Source: JANMDU01 sp043777675 (lineage in GTDB: Bacteria > Pseudomonadota > Gammaproteobacteria > Burkholderiales > Burkholderiaceae_C). Taken from it: a stretch of DNA of 64,000 nucleotides. Of the stretch, positions 40,111-48,590 are shown in pieces. The notes below the pieces were generated by a model. That model ran no database searches. It saw only the letters and a list, made by a program, of their open reading frames with translations, and was not told the DNA's origin. The position numbers and the translations under genes are program-made. Position 1 is the first letter of the stretch; each line of letters starts with the position of its first letter. The stretch spans positions 61,895-125,894 of the forward strand of contig JAYWHR010000039.1 in the NCBI GenBank assembly GCA_043777675.1, written 5' to 3'.

Positions 40111-41409
40111 ATGCCCGGTTACTCAGACCCCGGTTTTGACACCCTCGCCCTGCACGCAGGCGCATCGCCCGACCCCACCACAGGCGCGCGCGCCGTGCCA
40201 ATTCACCTCACCACCAGCTTCGTATTCGAATCCAGCGAGCATGCCGCTTCGCTCTTCAATCTGGAGCGCGCAGGCCATGTCTACAGCCGCATCAGCAATC
40301 CCACCAATGCCGTACTGGAGCAACGCGTGAGCGCGCTAGAAGGCGGCATTGGCGCGATTGCCACCGCATCTGGTCAAGCGGCGCTGCATTTGTCGATTGC
40401 CACGATCATGGGCGCTGGCTCGCATATCGTCGCTTCCACCGCACTCTATGGCGGCAGCCAAAATCTTCTGCACTATACGATGCGCCGCTTCGGCATTGAA
40501 ACCACTTTTGTGAAGCCGGGTGATATTGACGGCTGGAAAGCCGCCATCCGCCCCAACACCAAGATGCTGTTTGGTGAGACAGTAGGTAACCCCGGCATGG
40601 ATGTGCTGGACATTCCCACTGTGGCCGCCATCGCGCATGAAGCCGACCTGCCTTTGCTGGTAGACAGCACCCTCACCTCGCCTTGGCTCATCAAGCCCTT
40701 CGAGCATGGCGCAGACATCGTGTATCACTCGGCCACAAAGTTTTTGAGCGGGCACGGCACGGTCATTGGCGGCGTGGTGGTCGATGGCGGTAGCTTTGAT
40801 TGGGAGAAATCAGGCAAATTCCCCGAGCTCTCCGAAGCCTATGAAGGCTTCCACAATATGGTCTTCACAGAAGAATCCACCGTAGGCGCATTCCTCCTGC
40901 GCGCTCGCCGTGAAGGATTGAGAGATTTCGGCGCTTGCATGAGCCCACATACTGCTTGGCTGATTTTGCAAGGCATCGAGACCTTGCCTCTGCGCATGGC
41001 CCAGCATGCCCGCAACACAACAAAAATCGTAGAGTTCTTGGCTAGCCATACTTTTGTCAGCAGAGTCGGCCACCCGATGCTCGAATCTCACGCGAGCTAC
41101 GCATTAGCGCAAAAGCTCTTGCCGCGCGGTGCAGGCAGCGTGTTCAGCTTCGACATGAAGGGCTCGCGCGAACAAGGCAAGCGATTCATCGAAACCCTCA
41201 AAGTCTTCAGCCACCTGGCCAACGTCGGCGATTGCCGCAGCCTAGTGATTCACCCCGCCAGCACCACCCATTTCCGCATGACAGACGAAGCTCTCAAGGC
41301 AGGCGGTATTGGCCCGGGCACGATCCGCTTGTCGATTGGCCTAGAAGATGCGGAGGATTTGATCGACGATTTGAAGCGCGCTTTGAAGGCGGCCGAGAAA
41401 GCAGCTTGA
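40111..41409 (+). CDS. metY: O-acetylhomoserine sulfhydrylase
   Basis: PLP enzyme of methionine synthesis that makes homocysteine from O-acetylhomoserine and sulfide, 432 aa. The start MPGYSDPGFDTLALHAGA is family-typical and preceded by AGGAT at a good distance; 18 extra residues from an upstream ATG are unlikely. SRISNPTNAVLEQRVSALEG, SGQAALHLSIATIMGAGSHI and the PLP-lysine block VYHSATKFLSGHGTVIGG are clear. The GNAT gene starts within its stop codon. Confidence 0.95.
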   Translation: MPGYSDPGFDTLALHAGASPDPTTGARAVPIHLTTSFVFESSEHAASLFNLERAGHVYSRISNPTNAVLEQRVSALEGGIGAIATASGQAALHLSIATIMGAGSHIVASTALYGGSQNLLHYTMRRFGIETTFVKPGDIDGWKAAIRPNTKMLFGETVGNPGMDVLDIPTVAAIAHEADLPLLVDSTLTSPWLIKPFEHGADIVYHSATKFLSGHGTVIGGVVVDGGSFDWEKSGKFPELSEAYEGFHNMVFTEESTVGAFLLRARREGLRDFGACMSPHTAWLILQGIETLPLRMAQHARNTTKIVEFLASHTFVSRVGHPMLESHASYALAQKLLPRGAGSVFSFDMKGSREQGKRFIETLKVFSHLANVGDCRSLVIHPASTTHFRMTDEALKAGGIGPGTIRLSIGLEDAEDLIDDLKRALKAAEKAA

Positions 41410-41828
41410 TGCAGATTCGCGCTTTTCAACCTGCCGACGAACCCAACGTCATCGCCCTGTGGAAAGCCTGCGATCTCACGCGCCCATGGAACGATCCGCA
41501 CAAAGACATTGCACGCAAACTGCAAGTCGGCTCAGATTTGTTTGTCGTTGGCAGCGAAGGCAACGAGTTAATTGCCAGCGCCATGTTCGGCTACGAAGGC
41601 CATCGCGGCTGGGTGAATTACCTTGCCGTCTCCCCCGCTCACCAGCGGCGCGGCCACGCCAGCGCGCTCATGCATTGGGGCGAGCAAGCCCTGCAAGCGC
41701 GCGGCTGCCCGAAGATCAATTTACAAGTACGCAGCGGCAACGCCGCCGTGATTGCCTTCTATACAAGCCTAGGCTACGGTGACGATCAAGTCATTGGCTT
41801 GGGTAAACGTTTGATTCAAGATATCTGA
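41409..41828 (+). CDS. GNAT acetyltransferase (YpeA-like)
   Basis: 139 aa; ATG at 41409 overlaps the metY TGA (TGATG). Sequence MQIRAFQPADEPNVIALWKA, DLTRPWNDPHKDIARKL, the acetyl-CoA loop VSPAHQRRGHASALMHWGE and VRSGNAAVIAFYTSLGYGDD fit YpeA/RimI-like N-acetyltransferases. Substrate unknown. Coupled to metY by overlap. Confidence 0.9.
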   Translation: MQIRAFQPADEPNVIALWKACDLTRPWNDPHKDIARKLQVGSDLFVVGSEGNELIASAMFGYEGHRGWVNYLAVSPAHQRRGHASALMHWGEQALQARGCPKINLQVRSGNAAVIAFYTSLGYGDDQVIGLGKRLIQDI

Positions 41829-41836
41829 GGTTTCGT

Positions 41837-42673
41837 ATGTATATCACCGTCAACCAGCAAAAAATCTACGCTTACACGGGCGGCAAGGCCTTCGATGCGG
41901 CTAAGCCTAGCATCGTATTTATCCACGGCGTGGTGAATGATCACAGCGTATGGATTTTGCAAACACGTTACTTTGCGCATCATGGGTTTAATGTGCTGGC
42001 GATTGATTTGCCGGGGCATGGCAAGAGCGAGGGAGATTGCCCGAAGACTGTGGAGGAAGCAGCGGATGTTGTGTTGGCTTTGCTCAAAGCAGCGGGCTTG
42101 AAAGAGGCGGCGCTGGTGGGTCACAGCTGGGGGAGTCTCATTGCACTGCATGCGGCCAGTCTTGCACCACATCACGGGCTGCGTATCACGCATTTGGCGT
42201 TGGTGGGCACGGCATTTCCGATGAAGGTCTCGCCAGCTTTGCTTGATGCCTCGCTGAACGAACCGATGAAGGCGATTGAAATGGTCAACACCTTCAGCCA
42301 CAGCATGCTCGCACCACCCCCCTCAGCGCTTGGCCCCGGTACGTGGCTCTACGGCGGCTCGCGTGCGTTGATGCGGCGTGTGTTGGCAAGCAATACAAAG
42401 GAAAACGTGTTTCACATTGGCTTCAAGGCCTGTGACAGCTATGAAGGCGCTTTTGATGCACAAAAACGGCTCCTAGCCGGCATAGAATATGCGCGGACTG
42501 CTATTCTTTTTATAGTAGGCGACTCAGATCAAATGACCACACCGAAAGCCGCGCAGGCTTTGATCGACAAGTTTCCAGATGCAAAGGTAGCCAAAGTGCC
42601 CGGCGGACATCAGATGATGACGGAAGCGCCGGAGGAAACGCTCGCTGCTCTGGCTCATTGGCTCAAAACTTGA
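41837..42673 (+). CDS. Alpha/beta hydrolase
   Basis: 278 aa. Oxyanion-hole HGVVNDHSVW, nucleophile elbow GHSWGS (Ser ~96), acidic residue in VGDSDQMTTP and catalytic His in GGHQMMTEAPE. Typical single-domain hydrolase of unknown substrate. Segment LLAGIEYARTAILFIVGDS (~210-228) comprises a dispersed repeat in front of the conserved beta strand, where relatives have a short loop such as IKCPTLFIVGD. GAGGTTTCGT precedes the ATG. The 3' end overlaps the convergent rmlD-like gene by 11 bases. Confidence 0.87.
   Translation: MYITVNQQKIYAYTGGKAFDAAKPSIVFIHGVVNDHSVWILQTRYFAHHGFNVLAIDLPGHGKSEGDCPKTVEEAADVVLALLKAAGLKEAALVGHSWGSLIALHAASLAPHHGLRITHLALVGTAFPMKVSPALLDASLNEPMKAIEMVNTFSHSMLAPPPSALGPGTWLYGGSRALMRRVLASNTKENVFHIGFKACDSYEGAFDAQKRLLAGIEYARTAILFIVGDSDQMTTPKAAQALIDKFPDAKVAKVPGGHQMMTEAPEETLAALAHWLKT
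42461..42518 (-). repeat. Dispersed GCCGGC-core repeat inside the hydrolase gene
   Basis: Plus strand: CAAAAACGGCTCCTAGCCGG, CATAGAATATGCGCGGACTG, CTATTCTTTTTATAG. Translated antisense as LAGIEYARTAILFIV. Confidence 0.85.
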
Positions 42674-43505
42674 TGCCGAATTGGTTTTGAAAGCGGCTGG
42701 AATCCAAACCGCTATGCGCTGGCCGCTTGGCTTTCATGGGGAAGCGGCTGGCGGGAACACTCTCCATGGTAGCTTTGACTGCGATGCCTTTTGACTTTAA
42801 ATCCTCGGCGACACGCTGCGCGAATTCGTAGCGGCTCATGATTTCTGGAGCGCTGAAATGATAGAGGCCTTTGTGTTGCTGGAAGAACGCTTTACAACCT
42901 TCGGGATGGTTTTTAGCGAGAGATAGCCAAGCGTTCAGTACGCGAGCAAGATTCGTGACGTCATTCGGCGTGGAAGTCTGATCGCTCACGATGGGAAGAT
43001 GGCGCTCTTCTTGAAGCCAATTGCGCACGCCGCTGAAAAAGTTTTTGCCTGCTGCGCCGTAGAGCCAGCTCACACGGAATGCAAAATGCGCGCCGGGGCT
43101 ACGCAAAACGGCTTGCTCGCCGGCGAGCTTGCTTGCGCCATAGACGCCGAGTGCATTGGGTGTATCGCTCTCAACGTATGCTGAGCCTTTCTTGCCATCG
43201 AAGACGAAATCTGTGGAGAAATGTACGAGGCTAGCTTGTACTGTGTAGCAGGCTTCAACCAGATTTTTCACCGCGAGATGATTGAGCGCATCAGCATTGT
43301 CTGGTTCATCTTCCGCAGTGTCGACTTGGCTATAGGCTGTGCAGTTGATCACGACATCAGGTTTCGTCGTAGCAATCCACGCGCGAACGGCCTCATAATC
43401 CAATACATCTAGCTCAGCATGCCGAGGCGCTATAAATTCGTGAGCGCCTTGCGCAGATACTGCGCCGCCGAGCAGGCCATTTGATCCCAATAAGACAGCT
43501 TTCAT
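42663..43505 (-). CDS. dTDP-4-dehydrorhamnose reductase-like protein (RmlD)
   Basis: 280 aa extended short-chain dehydrogenase. Begins MKAVLLGSNGLLGGAVSAQG (Rossmann GxxGxxG), then INCTAYSQVDTAEDEPDNAD, STDFVFDG, and the YxxxK region VYGASKLAGEQ. The block FRVSWLYGAAGKNFFSGVRN is RmlD-typical. No other rhamnose genes are present, so the product may serve another sugar. It starts 21 bp from, and is divergent from, hslR. Confidence 0.85.
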   Translation of the reverse strand: MKAVLLGSNGLLGGAVSAQGAHEFIAPRHAELDVLDYEAVRAWIATTKPDVVINCTAYSQVDTAEDEPDNADALNHLAVKNLVEACYTVQASLVHFSTDFVFDGKKGSAYVESDTPNALGVYGASKLAGEQAVLRSPGAHFAFRVSWLYGAAGKNFFSGVRNWLQEERHLPIVSDQTSTPNDVTNLARVLNAWLSLAKNHPEGCKAFFQQHKGLYHFSAPEIMSRYEFAQRVAEDLKSKGIAVKATMESVPASRFPMKAKRPAHSGLDSSRFQNQFGIKF

Positions 43506-43526
43506 GTTTGCTTTTATGATGTATGG

Positions 43527-43958
43527 ATGGAATTGAAGATTGTAGTGTCCACCCGCATCGATAAATACCTCTGGGCTGCGCGCTTTTATAAGACGCGCAG
43601 CTTGGCCGCTGAGGAGATCGGCAAAGGCCGCATCAGGCTTAATGGACAAGTGGCTAAGGCCTCAAAGGATGTGAAAGCGGGCGACCAAATCGAGTTGCTG
43701 CGCACAGGGCTCGTCACGGTGCTTGATGTGCTGCAGGTGAGCGAGCAGCGCGGTGGTGCGCCACAAGCGCAGACTTTGTATTGTGAAACGCCTGAGAGCA
43801 TTGCAGCCCGCGAGAAGGCGCAGGATATTCGCCGCTTCACGCACGAGCCTGCTACTGCAATGACGCAAGGGCGGCCAACGAAGCGCGATCGGCGATCTTT
43901 GGATGAAGCTCGCGGTGGATCACCTTCTTGGAATGATCGATGGAGTGCTGAGGTTTGA
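43527..43958 (+). CDS. hslR: Heat-shock protein 15 (S4 RNA-binding, HslR)
   Basis: 143 aa. N-terminal S4 domain: TRIDKYLWAARFYKTRSLAA, EEIGKGRIRLNGQVAKASKD, VKAGDQIEL. The C-terminal region ends GRPTKRDRRSLDEARGG, typical of Hsp15, which frees stalled nascent-chain 50S subunits. Its promoter must lie in the 21 bp before it or inside the divergent rmlD-like gene. Confidence 0.93.
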   Translation: MELKIVVSTRIDKYLWAARFYKTRSLAAEEIGKGRIRLNGQVAKASKDVKAGDQIELLRTGLVTVLDVLQVSEQRGGAPQAQTLYCETPESIAAREKAQDIRRFTHEPATAMTQGRPTKRDRRSLDEARGGSPSWNDRWSAEV

Positions 43959-43969
43959 ATCCACCAAAT

Positions 43970-44162
43970 ACAAATACCGGACGCAGAAAGCGCAAAGGTT
44001 ACGCAAAAGACGCAAAAGACGCAAAAAATACCAGAAAAGAAATTGGGTTTCAGTAGCCGATCTTTAGTTGTTAGTCAGGCTAATGGGTTTTGGGATTCAA
44101 CTCTCTTTTTTTGATCTTCTTTTTTTGGTATTTTTTTGCGTCTTTTGCGTCCGGTATTAGCA
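43970..44162. repeat. Long inverted repeat built from TTGCGTC motifs, copy 2
   Basis: Left arm ATACCGGACGCAGAAAGCGC, AAAGGTTACGCAAAAGACGC, AAAAGACGC; right arm GGTATTTTTTTGCGTCTTTT, GCGTCCGGTATTAG. Between the arms ~100 AT-rich bases. Same family as 11640-11815, again in a convergent intergenic space. Confidence 0.85.
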
Positions 44163-44171
44163 TTCTCTGAC

Positions 44172-44549
44172 TCACCGATTTTTGATACACACGCCCTGCC
44201 CCTGCGCGGATTCTCGGAATTGGCTCTTCCAACTTGGCACACTTAAATCCAAATAGATGCGTTCGTTGTCGAGGTGCGTGGTGAGAAGCATGCCAGCGGC
44301 TGAGAAACCATGGGCTTGCACGCCGTCAATGCGCAGCACCTTGAACGCCTCTTTGTCGTAATCAATCTCCAACTCGCGCACCCACATGGCATTCGAGGGC
44401 TCATAGACCACGCGGCAGGTAAAGCTTAATGTTGAGGTTTTGAGTTTTTTAACGGGCTTTGGCGCGGCGGTTTGCGCCATCGCGCCTATGCACAGGCCGA
44501 GCGCCATGCCGAGAATCAAGCGGCGAGCAAAAGAGGATAGGGGTGTCAT
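44172..44549 (-). CDS. Exported hypothetical protein
   Basis: 125 aa. Signal peptide ~1-26 (RRLILGMALGLCIGAMAQ). The mature part, TLSFTCRVVYEPSNAMWVRE, LEIDYDKEAFKVLRIDG and NERIYLDLSVPSWKSQFRES, looks like a small beta-sandwich with Cys at ~47 and ~121 that may pair. Ends in GQGVCIKNR. Same direction as prpE, 26 bp downstream, so probably co-transcribed. I recognise it only as a Burkholderiales conserved hypothetical. Confidence 0.7.
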   Translation of the reverse strand: MTPLSSFARRLILGMALGLCIGAMAQTAAPKPVKKLKTSTLSFTCRVVYEPSNAMWVRELEIDYDKEAFKVLRIDGVQAHGFSAAGMLLTTHLDNERIYLDLSVPSWKSQFRESAQGQGVCIKNR

Positions 44550-44575
44550 TGGGGTGAGTCGTGTAACTCACCAGA

Positions 44576-46495
44576 TTATTTCACCGATACCAATTCTTTG
44601 ATTTGCAGCAATGGCGCAGGATCATCCAGCGTGGCTAGATCACCGGCATCGCGGCCTTCGCAAATGGCTTGAATCGCGCGACGCAAGAGTTTGCCGGAGC
44701 GAGTTTTAGGAAGCAGGCTCACGAAATACACGCGAGCTGGCCTCGCCACCGCGCCCAAATCGCCGTCCACTAATTTCATGATCTCGCCTTCGAGCTTGAG
44801 TCTCGCAGAAGCCGAATCTAAAGCGCTCGCATCCCTGGCCACAGCAAATGCCATCGCCACCTGCCCCTTGAGGGTATCCGCCACGCCCACTACAGCCACT
44901 TCAGCCACATTCGGATGTGCGGCAATGCTCTCTTCGATCTCGCGCGTGCCCAGGCGATGGCCTGCCACATTGATCACATCATCGGTGCGGCCAAGGATCG
45001 TGTAATAGCCATTTGCATCGCGAATGCCCCAGTCAAACGTGGAATACACCATCTTGCCGGGAATGCTCTTCCAATACGTGTTCACAAAGCGCTCGTCATC
45101 GCGCCACACGGTTTGCATCGCGCCTGGAGGCAGCGGGCCTTCGATCACCACCACGCCTTTTTCGCCATGGCCTTTCAGTTCTTCACCTGTGCCCTCGTGC
45201 ACCAGCTTGAGCTTGTAGCCATACATGGGCACACCGGGGCTGCCGAATTGGGGCTTGGGGCCATCCAATCCGCCGCCATTGGCTGTTGCAAGAATAGGCC
45301 AGCCGGTCTCGGTTTGCCAATAGTTGTCGATTACGGGTTTGCCGATGCCAGCGGCAATCCAGCGCGCTGTCGGCTCGTCTACCGGCTCGCCTGCGAGGAA
45401 CAAAGCTTGCAGAGAAGAAAGATCGTATTTCTTCAAATGCGCTTCGTCTTGTTTTTTCAGCACACGAATCGCCGTGGGCGCGGAGAACATATGCGTGGCT
45501 TTGTATTTCTCTACCAAGCGCCACCAGATGCCACCATCCGCGCTCCCATACATCCCGCGCACGGGTGTGCCTTCGTAGAACAGCGTTGTCATTCCGGCAA
45601 TCAGCGGGCCATAGACGATGTAGCTGTGGCCAACCACCCAGCCAATATCCGAGGTTGCGAAATACACTTGCCCCGGTTTGCAATCAAAAATATATTTCAT
45701 GCTCGCGGCCAGCGCCACGGCGTAGCCGCCCGTATCGCGTTGCACGCCTTTGGGTTTGCCAGTGGTGCCGCTGGTGTAGAGCGTGTAGCTGATATCCGTG
45801 GCATCTAAATGTGCACAGGGCACATCAGAATTTAAGTGTTTCTGCCTTCCAGCCGCGTAATCTACTGCGCGAAGCGCTCCTAAATCGATAGTAGACAAGC
45901 CGCGATCCACGATCAAAATGCTGTCAGGCTTACTATTGGCCAAAGCCACAGCCTCTTTCAGCAAGGGCGTGTATGGCACGATTTTTCCCGCACGCGAGCC
46001 TGCATCTGCTGTGATCACCACACGCGGCGCGGCATCATCAATCCTTGATGCGAGCGAGCCGCTGGCGAAGCCGCCAAACACGACTGAATGAATCGCGCCA
46101 ATCCGTGCGCAAGCAAGCATGGCAAACAGGGCTTCAGCAATCATCGGCATGTAGATCAACACGCGATCGCCTTTTTGCACACCCATCTCTTGCAAGATAG
46201 CCGCCATGCATTGCACTTCAGTATGCAGCTGGCGAAAGTTGTAGGTTTTCTCGGTATTGGTTTCTGTGCTGATGAAGACGACGGCAGGCTGATCTGCACG
46301 GTCTTTCAAATGGCGATCCACTGCGTTGTGGCACAAATTTGTTGTGCCGCCCTTGTACCAATTGGCGAAAGGCGGGTTGCTGTAATCGCAGATCTGCTCG
46401 GGTTGTTTGAACCATTCAATTAACTCTGCCTGCTCTTTCCAAAAAGTCTCGGGCTGGGCAATTGATCGTTGGTAAAAATCGGCGTACTGGGTCAT
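44576..46495 (-). CDS. prpE: Propionyl-CoA synthetase
   Basis: AMP-forming acyl-CoA synthetase, 639 aa, activating propionate (and acetate weakly). The PrpE-specific start is NPPFANWYKGGTTNLCHNAV; the P-loop is YTSGTTGKPKGVQRDTGGYA; AMP-binding NYWQTETGWP and the C-terminal lysine in LPKTRSGKLLRRAIQ follow. AcsA would have a different N-terminus. No other prp genes are near, so the methylcitrate cycle would have to be elsewhere. Confidence 0.94.
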   Translation of the reverse strand: MTQYADFYQRSIAQPETFWKEQAELIEWFKQPEQICDYSNPPFANWYKGGTTNLCHNAVDRHLKDRADQPAVVFISTETNTEKTYNFRQLHTEVQCMAAILQEMGVQKGDRVLIYMPMIAEALFAMLACARIGAIHSVVFGGFASGSLASRIDDAAPRVVITADAGSRAGKIVPYTPLLKEAVALANSKPDSILIVDRGLSTIDLGALRAVDYAAGRQKHLNSDVPCAHLDATDISYTLYTSGTTGKPKGVQRDTGGYAVALAASMKYIFDCKPGQVYFATSDIGWVVGHSYIVYGPLIAGMTTLFYEGTPVRGMYGSADGGIWWRLVEKYKATHMFSAPTAIRVLKKQDEAHLKKYDLSSLQALFLAGEPVDEPTARWIAAGIGKPVIDNYWQTETGWPILATANGGGLDGPKPQFGSPGVPMYGYKLKLVHEGTGEELKGHGEKGVVVIEGPLPPGAMQTVWRDDERFVNTYWKSIPGKMVYSTFDWGIRDANGYYTILGRTDDVINVAGHRLGTREIEESIAAHPNVAEVAVVGVADTLKGQVAMAFAVARDASALDSASARLKLEGEIMKLVDGDLGAVARPARVYFVSLLPKTRSGKLLRRAIQAICEGRDAGDLATLDDPAPLLQIKELVSVK

Positions 46496-46700
46496 AACTT
46501 GTCTCTTGTAGGCTTTAAAATCTGTAGTGCCAAATTATGGCTCTTTGTCTTGCTTTGATCTGACATGATCAGCACTTATTTGCGCTGGCAACTCACACCC
46601 GCGTCGCAAGGGCACAAGCTCAATGAAAAACCTCACACGCCCCTGATTTTCTGCATCTCGGCATACTGCCATGCCAAACCATTGAAAGCGGCCACACAGC

Positions 46701-48023
46701 ATGACATTAACAACGAATTTGGCGCACGAGCTCGGACTTCCACCCCACCTACAACGTTTTGACCCCACCCGTGAAGCGGCCACCGCTCGCATTGCAAAGA
46801 TCTCGCCTTCAGCCTACGCCCGGACACGCAACGCGCTTGATGGCGAAGTCTCTGGTTTGTCACCCTATCTCACGCATGGCATCGTTAACTTGCCTGAAGT
46901 GGCTGCGCTGGTGGCTAGTAAACACAGGCTGGGCTATGAAGACAAGCTAGTCTTTGAATGGGGTTGGCGGGAATTTTTTCATCATGTGTGGGAGAGCGTG
47001 CCCCAGCCTGATGCCATTTTGCAAAACATGCGCGAGATGAATCTTTGGCGCGGCAAATACGCGACTGAGCTGCCGGCAGACATCCGAGAAGGCCGCACCG
47101 GCGTGCCCTGCATTGATAGCGCCGTGCGCCAGCTCTACGCCACAGGCTACATCCACAATCATGCCCGCATGTGGATCGCCAGCTACTGCGTGCATTTTCG
47201 CAAGGTGCATTGGCGCGCTGGCGCAGATTGGCTTTATGCGCATTTGCTCGATGGCGATGTGCCCAGCAATCATCTGAGCTGGCAATGGGTAGCGAGTAGT
47301 TTTAGCAGCAAACCTTACCTCTTCAACGCAGAAAACGTGGCGCGATATGCGCCGCAATCAGCCTTCAAAGCCTGGATCAGCAAAGGCACCGTGATTGATA
47401 CCAGCTACGAAGCGCTGGATGACATGGCTCGCAGCCAAGCGGATGTCGGCGCAGAGCCGGGCGAGCATACAGGCGTGCCGGAAAATGCGGTGCTCAATGC
47501 TTCTCATGCTCAGTTTTTAGAGCGATTAGAGCGGATTGCCGGCATAGAATCTGCGCAGAGCGCTACTGATTTGATAGTGAGTCGTTTGCAAAGTGCAGCG
47601 CCTGATGCGTGTGTGCACCTCATCCACCCTTGGAATTTGCAACACTCACCAGAAAACCCCGGCCTGCGCATCGGCATCATCCACACACCTGCGCACAGCA
47701 ACTTGCCGTGGAGCGAGAAGCGCTGGCAATTCGTGCTCACGCGCATGCGAGAGAGCTGCGATGCAGTATGGATCGGCGATATTGGCAGACTGGGCGCATT
47801 AGCCGGCTGGCCGGGCAAAGCGCGCGTGTTTGCGCAAGCAACATTGTTTGAAGCTTATCGCGATGTACTGCCGCGCATGGCACAGCTCGATCCCGCGCCG
47901 AAGCTCTTCGCCCAGCCCGAGCGCTTGTACAATTCATTCAGTAAATTTTATGAACAGGCCCAGCGCGGTGAGCGAGAATTCAGCAAGCTTCTTGCGCTGC
48001 CGCAGCAAGGCAGTCTGATATAA
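46701..48023 (+). CDS. Photolyase/cryptochrome FAD-binding-domain protein, C-terminally extended
   Basis: 440 aa. Residues ~1-255 are the all-helical FAD-binding domain of photolyases (ARTRNALDGEVSGLSPYLTH, EWGWREFFHHVW, GVPCIDSAVRQLYATGYIHN, HARMWIASYC, HLSWQWVASSFSSKPYLFNA). The usual N-terminal antenna domain is absent. Instead a C-terminal alpha/beta-like part follows (~290-440, CVHLIHPWNLQHSPENPGLR, WSEKRWQFVLTRMRE), as if permuted. A dispersed repeat (IAGIESAQSATDLIV, ~278-292) forms the linker. Homologues of this shape occur in Burkholderiales; whether they repair DNA is not known. Weak ribosome binding site. Confidence 0.86.
   Translation: MTLTTNLAHELGLPPHLQRFDPTREAATARIAKISPSAYARTRNALDGEVSGLSPYLTHGIVNLPEVAALVASKHRLGYEDKLVFEWGWREFFHHVWESVPQPDAILQNMREMNLWRGKYATELPADIREGRTGVPCIDSAVRQLYATGYIHNHARMWIASYCVHFRKVHWRAGADWLYAHLLDGDVPSNHLSWQWVASSFSSKPYLFNAENVARYAPQSAFKAWISKGTVIDTSYEALDDMARSQADVGAEPGEHTGVPENAVLNASHAQFLERLERIAGIESAQSATDLIVSRLQSAAPDACVHLIHPWNLQHSPENPGLRIGIIHTPAHSNLPWSEKRWQFVLTRMRESCDAVWIGDIGRLGALAGWPGKARVFAQATLFEAYRDVLPRMAQLDPAPKLFAQPERLYNSFSKFYEQAQRGEREFSKLLALPQQGSLI
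47533..47580 (-). repeat. Dispersed GCCGGC-core repeat inside the photolyase relative
   Basis: ATTGCCGGCATAGAATCTGC, GCAGAGCGCTACTGATTTGA, TAG. Translated antisense as IAGIESAQSATDLIV, almost the same peptide as in UvrD. Confidence 0.87.
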
Positions 48024-48080
48024 ATAGTTAAGCAGCGTACTTACATAGAATGCGCTGCTCAACTGATTTGATCCCATCCC

Positions 48081-48584
48081 ATGCCTTTACCCGAAGCACC
48101 CGTGCCCCGCACCAACACCGCCAGCAGCGCGGCAGCGCAAGCCATCTCCGAGGGCATTGCCTCGCCTAATACCATCGCCAAGCGCTTGGGCTACGCTGGC
48201 CTCATTCCTTTTGTCTCACTCGCCGTACTGTTGTGGATCGTGCAAGCCGATTTGCGACCGTGGCTTACCATCGCGTTAACCAGCTACGCCGCCCTGATTG
48301 CCAGTTTTCTGGGCGGCATTCATTGGGGAATTGCGGCCACGCAGCCGCAGCCCGCGCGCAGCTTTCATCACATTTGGGGCATTACGCCCAGCTTGATGGC
48401 TTGGCTCGCCCTCATCATGCCTGCCTACGCTGGCTTACCTCTGATCGCAGCATTACTCATCGCCTGCTATCTGGTCGATCGCAAAAGCTATCCAGCGGCA
48501 GGCTGGTCTGCTTGGCTGCCTATGCGTTTGAAACTCACTGTTGTAGCAGTTTTGAGTTGTTTGATGGGTGCGGGCGCGATTTGA
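48081..48584 (+). CDS. DUF3429 membrane protein
   Basis: 167 aa with five hydrophobic segments. GYAGLIPFVSLAVLLWIV and ASFLGGIHWGIA are the DUF3429 signature. Residues 1-35 are Ala/Pro-rich and hydrophilic. Role unknown. It follows the photolyase relative by 57 bp, in the same direction, and is convergent with the LacI-type gene (6 bp gap). Confidence 0.9.
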   Translation: MPLPEAPVPRTNTASSAAAQAISEGIASPNTIAKRLGYAGLIPFVSLAVLLWIVQADLRPWLTIALTSYAALIASFLGGIHWGIAATQPQPARSFHHIWGITPSLMAWLALIMPAYAGLPLIAALLIACYLVDRKSYPAAGWSAWLPMRLKLTVVAVLSCLMGAGAI

Positions 48585-48590
48585 TATCGC

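Noticed and set aside
41232..41408. Extended N-terminus for the GNAT acetyltransferase
   Set aside because: The extra frame lies entirely in metY; the ATG overlapping the metY stop gives the full family N-terminus.
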